Source: Karalla daura
Taxonomy: Eukaryota; Chordata; Actinopteri; Chaetodontiformes; Leiognathidae
Direction: 5' to 3'
Assembly: GCA_029224185.1 (NCBI GenBank)
Contig: CM055197.1
Coordinates: 17,646,642 to 17,710,641 of the forward strand
Length of the DNA: 64,000 bases
Both the position numbers and the translations under genes were made by a program. The notes beneath the pieces were generated by a model. The model worked only from the letters and a program-made list of their open reading frames with translations. It was not told the DNA's origin and searched no databases. Below, one piece after another: positions 58,075 to 64,000 of this stretch (position 1 is the first letter of the stretch; the number at the start of each line of letters is the position of its first letter).

Positions 58075-58285
58075 GAGGCACATACTCACACATACCTCAC
58101 TAGTTACTAGGGTAACTTAGAGTCTCTAATAAAGGCACGTTTTCAGACTGTGGGTGAAACCCTGAGAACCTGGAGAATATACAGACACTGGGAGAGCACG
58201 GAAACTCAGCCTTACCAAGAGTCAAACCGGGGACTTTCTCACTGTGAGGATACAGTGCTCGACACCAGGATATCATGCCGCCATT
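58075..58285 (+). repeat. Common interspersed repeat, copy 10
   Basis: Diverged forward copy: TTAGAGTCTCTAATAA, ACTGTGGGTGAAACCCTGAG, GAGTCAAACCGGGGACTTTC, TCACTGTGAGGATACAGTGC. Confidence 0.8.
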
Positions 58286-59199
58286 ACTGTTGTCTCGAGA
58301 CACACATCACCTCCTGGCTGACAGATTGTGTGTTCCTAAATCAGACCGTAGGGGGGCAGTAGAGTCTTAATAATGTGAAAACGGCACTACCAGGGGCTTC
58401 TGCAGCGCATCGGTTCACACACACACGTGAATATATCTAAAATGCTACATGTCTTTATTATTTAATACAAGCGTATGGCTTATACCAACATTAATAAGTC
58501 AAATTGATTGAAAAGAGGGTTAGGTGTAATGAGCTGTTCAATAACAAGGAGAATCCAATTTGTTTACTCTTACTTCCTCTCCAGAAATCTTCATAGAAAC
58601 ATCCATCACAATAATTAACTGCTGATCAAGAGTTCAAGACTTTAGACTTAAGACTGATCAAGACTTAATATGTGTCGAATAGGTAAGTAAATGAACCGCT
58701 CAAACCAATGTAGTCCAAAACAAATAAAGAAACACTAGAGGGAGCCAAATTCATAGTTATGACGGCCCTTCAATGAACTACTTTTTGTCTCAATAATTTT
58801 TGATTTCACTTCATTATAAAGGCCTTTTTTGTTTGCAATAATCCAAGAAGAATTTTTGTCAAAGTATAATATTTGCCCAACACACAATAACATCGACTTC
58901 TGACAGCCAGCCCTGTCTCCCTCGCTAATAAATGCAATTTCTGCGAATATGATCTCATGCTGACATCAAAACACAGCGTTATATTCTGGCCCATCTTCAC
59001 AATGATGTATTCACATCCCACTTTGATTATTAACTGTGACGTCACACAACAAACTGCGAGATGAGACATTACGAAAGGCGTGGAAACAAACAAGGAAGGA
59101 AAAAAAGGGAACACGAAAATGCAGATTTTCACTATTTTAACAAGTGACCACCTCAGCATAAATCGCAACATTTATTTGTATTTTTTTAGATAACGCTTT

Positions 59200-59830
59200 C
59201 CTCGTTTTTCGCAAGTTCGCGGTTGTAAGAATAACAGCAACGCGCCAGCACACGTCGGCTTTGTACGATATTTCATCGTTCACAGCTTTTTTTTTCTTTT
59301 TTTTCCATCCTGCGCCCCGTTCGTGGCCACCTTAAATAACGCCGAGTTAAGGAGGACTGGGCGGACTGGGAGGACTGGGTGGGCGCAGGCCTCGGTATTA
59401 AGTGAAAAGGGCCGACGTGAAACTGAGCAAACAGCCCGGGGCGCAGGAGAGAGTTCATGCCCGGGTCCATGTAAGGAGAAACCGCTGCACGGACATTTTA
59501 ATTAAGACGACCTGCCGAGGATTACGGCGATATTGGGACTGTAACTTTGCCTCACAATGAGCATTTACAAATTTCCACGCCTTCGACAGCACCAGCGAGG
59601 GCCGCACCGGGGCCTCCGGGTGTTTTATCCTATCTCTGCCCCACATCTTCCTCCAGCTCAAATCTCAGCCCGAAAAATTCATCATAAAACTCCGCTATAA
59701 AACACCCCTCGATTTCAACGTGAGCCTCCGCTTTTGTTTATTCGGGGACAATGAGAGGCCTCGGGCAGATGTAAGGTGTCAGGGTCGTCCCGTTTGGCTC
59801 CCCCCCCCCCCCCTCCACCACCTCCTCCTC
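59200..59830. promoter_or_regulatory. CpG-rich block 1-1.6 kb upstream of FOXC1
   Basis: Composition shifts sharply from AT-rich to GC/CpG-rich, without repeats until a poly-C run (59801-59813). It contains an imperfect tandem GGACTGGG motif (59354-59378) and TGTTTATTCGGGGACAATGAG, a forkhead-type site near a SOX-type ACAATG. It is either a distal promoter or a regulatory island. No protein-coding exon is recognised. Confidence 0.4.
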
Positions 59831-60399
59831 TCCTTTTTAATTTTCTTGAATAAACTCTCGCACCTCTGGGCCCTAAGTGTCTTTAATGAGACCCCACTAC
59901 GACTTTGATCTTGTCACGGATGAACTGCACCTTTAAGAGACTCAAAAAGACTCTTAAAACGTCGTCACTTTCTTTTCTAAAAGAATTAAATAGAAGTAGT
60001 GGTGGGTGATGCAGAACAGATTAATATGGTATAAAATGTTTGAATATGGTATGGATTAATGCGGTGTAAATGATTGAGGCCAATGGGAAAAGTATGAAAT
60101 CCAGGGTGGTGCACAGATAGCAGATATTAAATATGAAGGATAAATCATGTGTTTCTGCTTCTCTTAAACCCTGACAGAGGATGTCTTCTGGTCTCATTGC
60201 GCACATGTGCGTCTCCCTGTCACGTCTGAAGTCTTGGCCTGCAGTGGGCTGGGAGTTACCAACACCATCCTCTCCTCTGTCTTTCTCTGTCTCGCTCTTT
60301 CTCTTTTTTTCGTTCTCTCTCCTCCTAAAAATCCCTGCGAGTGTGGCCGTGTGTCTATGTGTGTGTATGTGTGCGTGCGTGTGTGTGTGTGTGTGTGTG

Positions 60400-60810
60400 G
60401 TGCTGTGCGCTCCCTTTGCTACCTCCCCATTGGCCGGAGCGGTGCGCTGTCTGGGAGGAGCTGCGCCGCGCAAAAGGGAGGAAGGAATTTAACTGCGCAA
60501 AAAGTGGCTGTGCGCGGTGACGGATGTCCAAAGTCCAGAACTTTTTCAATGCAGTAGAGAGAGAAAGAGTAAGAGAGAGAGAGAGAGGCTGGAGACATGG
60601 GGACGGCTTGAACGCATCTGAGAGCCAGCACCGGTTTGCATTTGCAGAGACTGCTTTTTCTTCCTCCCCATTCTCTCTCCTTTTTTCCCCTCAACTCCTG
60701 AGCTGACTTAGGGAAGGAGCCGTGACTTCTACAGGAGGGAGAAGAAGTGGAGCTGCTTCCCCGTCCCCCCTCCCTCCCTGTCTGCGCATTTTGGAGCTGT
60801 ATTTTCCGCC
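60400..60810 (+). promoter_or_regulatory. Probable FOXC1 promoter and 5' UTR
   Basis: GC-rich DNA directly before the FOXC1 ATG with an inverted CCAAT box (ATTGGCC, 60429-60435) in CpG context and a (GA)n tract at 60571-60586. No TATA box is seen. A (TG)n tract (60376-60398) marks the upstream edge. The transcription start is not resolved. Confidence 0.45.
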
Positions 60811-62268
60811 ATGCAGGCTCGCTACTCCGTCTCCAGCCCCAACTCCCTGGGCGTCGTGCCGTACATCAGCAGCGACCCCAGCTACTACCGGGCCGCAGCC
60901 GGTGGGGGGTACACCGGGATGCCCGCACCCATGAACATGTACTCCCACGCTGCCCACGATCAGTACCCGGCCAGCATGGCCCGGGCGTATGGACCGTACA
61001 CCCCGCAGCCTCAGCCCAAGGATATGGTGAAACCCCCTTACAGCTACATCGCCCTCATCACCATGGCCATCCAGAACTCCCCCGACAAGAAGGTGACCCT
61101 GAATGGGATTTACCAGTTTATCATGGAGAGGTTTCCATTTTACCGAGACAACAAGCAGGGCTGGCAGAACAGCATCAGGCACAATCTGTCCCTGAATGAG
61201 TGTTTTGTCAAGGTGCCCCGCGACGATAAGAAGCCGGGCAAAGGCAGCTACTGGACCCTCGACCCGGACTCGTACAACATGTTCGAGAACGGGAGCTTCC
61301 TGAGACGCAGGAGACGCTTCAAGAAGAAGGACGCGCTGCGGGAGAAGGAGGAGCGGCTGCAGAAGGATGCGCCTCCGAGGCTGCAGGGCCGGGAGCAGGA
61401 CCAGCAGCAGCAAACTGTGCAGGGCACCAAGCCCGTCCGGATCCAGGATATTAAGACCGAGAACGGCACTGTCACTCCTCCGCAGGCTGACTCTCCATCT
61501 CTGAGCGCCGTGCCCAAAATCGAGAGTCCGGACAGCAGCAGCAGCATGTCCAGTGGGAGCCCGCACAGCATCCCCTCCAACCGCTCCATAGGCATGGACA
61601 CCTCCGAGCAGCACCATCACCACCAGCAGCAGCAGCAGCAGGTCCAGGCCCAGGCCTCCACGCAGGGCTTCAGCGTGGACAACATCATGACCTCCCTCAG
61701 GGGGTCTCCACAAGGTGGGACAGAGGGCCTCGCCTCCAGCCTCTCCAGCAGGACAGGTATAACCCCGTCTTTGTCCTTAAACTATTCCCCAAGCCAGACG
61801 TCTGTGTATAGCTCACCGTGCAACCAGAACTCCATCTCCACTACCTCCAACGCGACCTATCATTGTAACATGCAAGCCATGAGCTTGTACGCAGGGGACA
61901 GGTCCGGACACCTGGTTCCGAGCACCACGGTGGACGAAACCTTGCCAGACTACTCGGTCACGACCACCTCGTCCTCGTCCCTGACCCACGGGGGGAATCT
62001 AAACCCGGGGCAGGAGGGGCACCACCCCCACCAGGGGAGGCTGACCTCATGGTACCTGAACCAGGCTGGAGATCTGGGCCACCTGGGGGCCACGTACCCG
62101 GCGCAGCAGCAGAACTTCCACTCGGTGCGAGAGATGTTCGAGTCCCAAAGAATTGGCTTGAATAACTCACCGGTGAATGGGAATAACAGCTGTCAGATGT
62201 CCTTCCCACCCAGCCAGTCCATCTATCGCACTTCGGGAGCTTTCGTGTATGACTGCAGCAAGTTCTGA
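60811..62268 (+). CDS. foxc1: Forkhead box C1 transcription factor, single exon
   Basis: Intronless ORF of 485 residues (human FOXC1 is 553). It begins MQARYSVSSPNSLGVVPY, the conserved FOXC1 N-terminal activation domain. Forkhead domain about 72-170: VKPPYSYIALITMAIQNS, RDNKQGWQNSIRHNLSLNE, KGSYWTLDPDSYNMF. It is followed by a basic RRRRRFKKK nuclear-localisation segment. A Ser/Gln/His-rich inhibitory middle region follows (HHHHQQQQQQ near residue 270), and the C-terminal activation region ends CSKF. FOXC1 directs anterior eye segment, neural crest, somite and vascular development; dosage changes in human cause Axenfeld-Rieger anomalies. It closes the FOX trio. Paralogue a or b not resolved. 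Confidence 0.96.
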   Translation: MQARYSVSSPNSLGVVPYISSDPSYYRAAAGGGYTGMPAPMNMYSHAAHDQYPASMARAYGPYTPQPQPKDMVKPPYSYIALITMAIQNSPDKKVTLNGIYQFIMERFPFYRDNKQGWQNSIRHNLSLNECFVKVPRDDKKPGKGSYWTLDPDSYNMFENGSFLRRRRRFKKKDALREKEERLQKDAPPRLQGREQDQQQQTVQGTKPVRIQDIKTENGTVTPPQADSPSLSAVPKIESPDSSSSMSSGSPHSIPSNRSIGMDTSEQHHHHQQQQQQVQAQASTQGFSVDNIMTSLRGSPQGGTEGLASSLSSRTGITPSLSLNYSPSQTSVYSSPCNQNSISTTSNATYHCNMQAMSLYAGDRSGHLVPSTTVDETLPDYSVTTTSSSSLTHGGNLNPGQEGHHPHQGRLTSWYLNQAGDLGHLGATYPAQQQNFHSVREMFESQRIGLNNSPVNGNNSCQMSFPPSQSIYRTSGAFVYDCSKF

Positions 62269-62768
62269 CCAAAAAGTATAAAGAATATTTCCCCCTCATG
62301 GTGTTTGAACTCCAACGTTTCCCCCCTCAAACCCCTACATGGACTAAAATGAGACAGAAAACACAAAAACTGACTTGATCTTGTTTTTTCTTTGCCTCTA
62401 AACAACAGTGTTACTGCAAATAACACGTAAGTCTCTCTTTTGCTTTTTGTGGCTTTATATATGTTTAAGGATATGTCAATTTTTTCCATGGACGTGTAAA
62501 TTGCATATAGTAATTTATTTCTAAAAAAATAAATAAACAACAATGTAGCCGGATATTATGGACCAAACACCAAAAAAGAAGTGTTTCTAAATTGAGTTGC
62601 CTTAATTGTCCAAAAGAAGAAAAAAGAAAAAATCAAAACAAAAAAAAAATTGTTCCATTATAAAAAAAAGTAAGTAAGGTAAAGGAACGTGTAGCCTATA
62701 TCGCCGTACTATTTCAAAGATTCTTCCTTTGTTGAAAAGTATTTTTGAAGGATTTGTTTTGTTTGTTT

Positions 62769-62774
62769 AATAAA
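62769..62774 (+). terminator. Likely FOXC1 polyadenylation signal
   Basis: AATAAA in TTTAATAAATTGTC, about 500 bp after the stop. Earlier overlapping AATAAA copies at about 62528-62536 may also be used. Confidence 0.55.
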
Positions 62775-63059
62775 TTGTCATTTTATGTGAGCTTAAAGTT
62801 ACGCCTCGTTTCTTACAGCCTTGAATACAGGCCAGGGATATTTTACACCAGGTCTTAGTACTACGTGGAGGGTCAACGGGCCTCCATTTTAATCAAGGAA
62901 TTAACTCCTATTTCTTTCATTTCCATAAGTAAACTAAGAATACTTGGGCTGATAACTACAGCACTGATTGACAAATGAATAATTAAACTACTTTTATGCT
63001 CATGTAAAAAAAAGTATTATATATTGACTTGATATGATGCCCTAGTTGAATATTATACC

Positions 63060-63800
63060 TCCATGTAGGAGAATAATCCTGATTGACGATAAAGAGAAGA
63101 AATGTCGTTTCCATGGTTACGACTATGCGTGCGTGTTTTACGACACTTTATTTCGTATTTTACTCCCGCTATTAAAGAAGACGGGAAGATATCTGCAGCA
63201 CAGATTCAAATATTTACTAATATATGTATATATATTTTACCTCCACGAAAACAGAAAATACGCACTGACTTTAATCGATGACCTGGAGGAATATTATTCC
63301 TCCCCGTAATGGGAGTAAATGCTCAAGGTGACAAAAAAATATTATGTCACGCTTGCGATAACCTGTACGTATTTTACGACATATTTGTGTCATATTTTAC
63401 TCCCTGTTTATCCTTGTTGAAAATAAAGTGGACTGAGTTTCAGTTCACATCTTAAACACTTAAACTCTTGTGAAAAAAAATCAAGCATTTACTGACTTGC
63501 ATGGAGTCCTCTCCTCCCTTTACTACTTAAGGAAACAGCGAAAGGAACAATTCGTTTCCATGGTTACGATAATGCGTACGTATTTTTACGACATTTTCTG
63601 TCATATTTTACTCCCTGTTCACGCTGTTAGATAGCTGAGGATAGTTGCAGCGCACTTAACTCTTTTACGAAAAAAAAAGAATATTTGTATTCACATTTCC
63701 CCCTTACTTCAATCCTTTGCTCCTTAAGGGTAAACGCCTGTGGATGATAACGTGCGTGTTTCACGACCTTTTATGCCTTATTTTACTACTTGCACTGCTA
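63060..63800. repeat. Degenerate tandem array, about four units
   Basis: A core of TRCGTRTTTTACGAC, then a T-rich part with TATTTTACTCCC, recurs at 63129, 63366, 63577 and 63753 (spacings 237, 211 and 176 bp). Units 1 and 3 also share the 14-bp GTTTCCATGGTTAC (63107-63120, 63554-63567) just before the core. Between cores, poly-A, CATTTACTGAC-like and TCCTCC/CTCCTTAAG segments also recur loosely. Short ORFs here (such as 63046-63309) have no family resemblance and look incidental. The family is not recognised. Confidence 0.75.
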
Positions 63801-63843
63801 AAGGTGCGGAGGGTTTTATTGGAGCTGAGTTCGCTTTGGATGG

Positions 63844-63886
63844 TTGTGTGTGTGTGTCTGTGTGTGTGTGTGTGTGTGAGTGTGTT
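63844..63886. repeat. (TG)n microsatellite
   Basis: Imperfect TG tract with TCTG and GAGTG interruptions, just after the last unit of the degenerate array. Confidence 0.85.
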
Positions 63887-64000
63887 TACTGACGCATACC
63901 TTTAGTATCATACCGGGCGTGCCTAAGAGATGGACCCCGTTGTCACCTCAGGCCTTGGTCTTTGGGTCAGCTCGTCCCAGATTCAATCTGCTTGTCTGTC

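Noticed and set aside
60691..61713. 340-codon minus-strand ORF opposite FOXC1
   Set aside because: It is a shadow of the GC-rich FOXC1 coding strand: low complexity, no domain, and the plus strand is clearly coding. The minus-strand ORFs opposite FOXF2 and FOXQ1 are shadows for the same reason.
63046..63309. 87-codon ORF after FOXC1
   Set aside because: It lies inside the degenerate tandem array; the other units do not keep the frame, and no domain is visible.

Overview
The window looks like vertebrate, and more precisely teleost fish, nuclear DNA. Its genes have many short exons with GT-AG introns. It carries very many (CA)n, (GATA)n and (CT)n microsatellites and scattered copies of a short interspersed repeat typical of fish. 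All five protein genes have clear vertebrate orthologues. Gene order matches the human 6p25 neighbourhood in part: RIPK1, DUSP22, IRF4, FOXQ1, FOXF2, FOXC1. Species and teleost a/b paralogue suffixes cannot be settled from the sequence alone.

Layout. Positions 646-4635 (minus) hold a complete ten-coding-exon RIPK1 gene encoding 670 residues: kinase, RHIM and death domain. Positions 5000-8950 are gene-free and contain a dispersed repeat with embedded microsatellites plus one copy of the common interspersed repeat. Positions 9168-13185 (plus) hold DUSP22 (seven coding exons, 189 residues). IRF4 follows at 14882-20097 (plus; eight coding exons, 455 residues) with a 3' UTR of about 2.1 kb. From about 22.3 to 48.2 kb there is a 26 kb stretch in which I find no gene. 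It contains repeats and several complex blocks that look like regulatory DNA. EXOC2, which lies next to IRF4 in human, is not seen. From 48.2 to 62.8 kb three forkhead genes stand in tandem on the plus strand: FOXQ1 (single exon, 273 residues), FOXF2 (two exons, 383 residues) and FOXC1 (single exon, 485 residues). The last kilobase holds an unusual degenerate tandem repeat of about four units.

How the genes relate. RIPK1, DUSP22 and IRF4 act in immune and stress signalling: death-receptor/NF-kB/necroptosis signalling, JNK-pathway phosphatase activity and lymphoid/pigment-cell transcription. The FOX genes are developmental transcription factors of mesoderm, neural crest, vessel wall, anterior eye and epithelia. 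They are linked by ancient synteny rather than by one pathway. The long gene-free interval before the FOX trio is the natural place for shared developmental enhancers.

Most notable points: the compact FOX cluster (three genes within 14 kb); RIPK1 next to DUSP22 and the missing EXOC2; loss of the Ser161-equivalent in RIPK1; a 19-glutamine tract in FOXF2; two inverted copies of a microsatellite-bearing repeat 23 kb apart; and the repeated array downstream of FOXC1 with a shared 14-bp X-box-like core. Nothing here amounts to a demonstrated new biological system. The array at 63.1-63.8 kb and the complex non-coding blocks are the best candidates for something undescribed.
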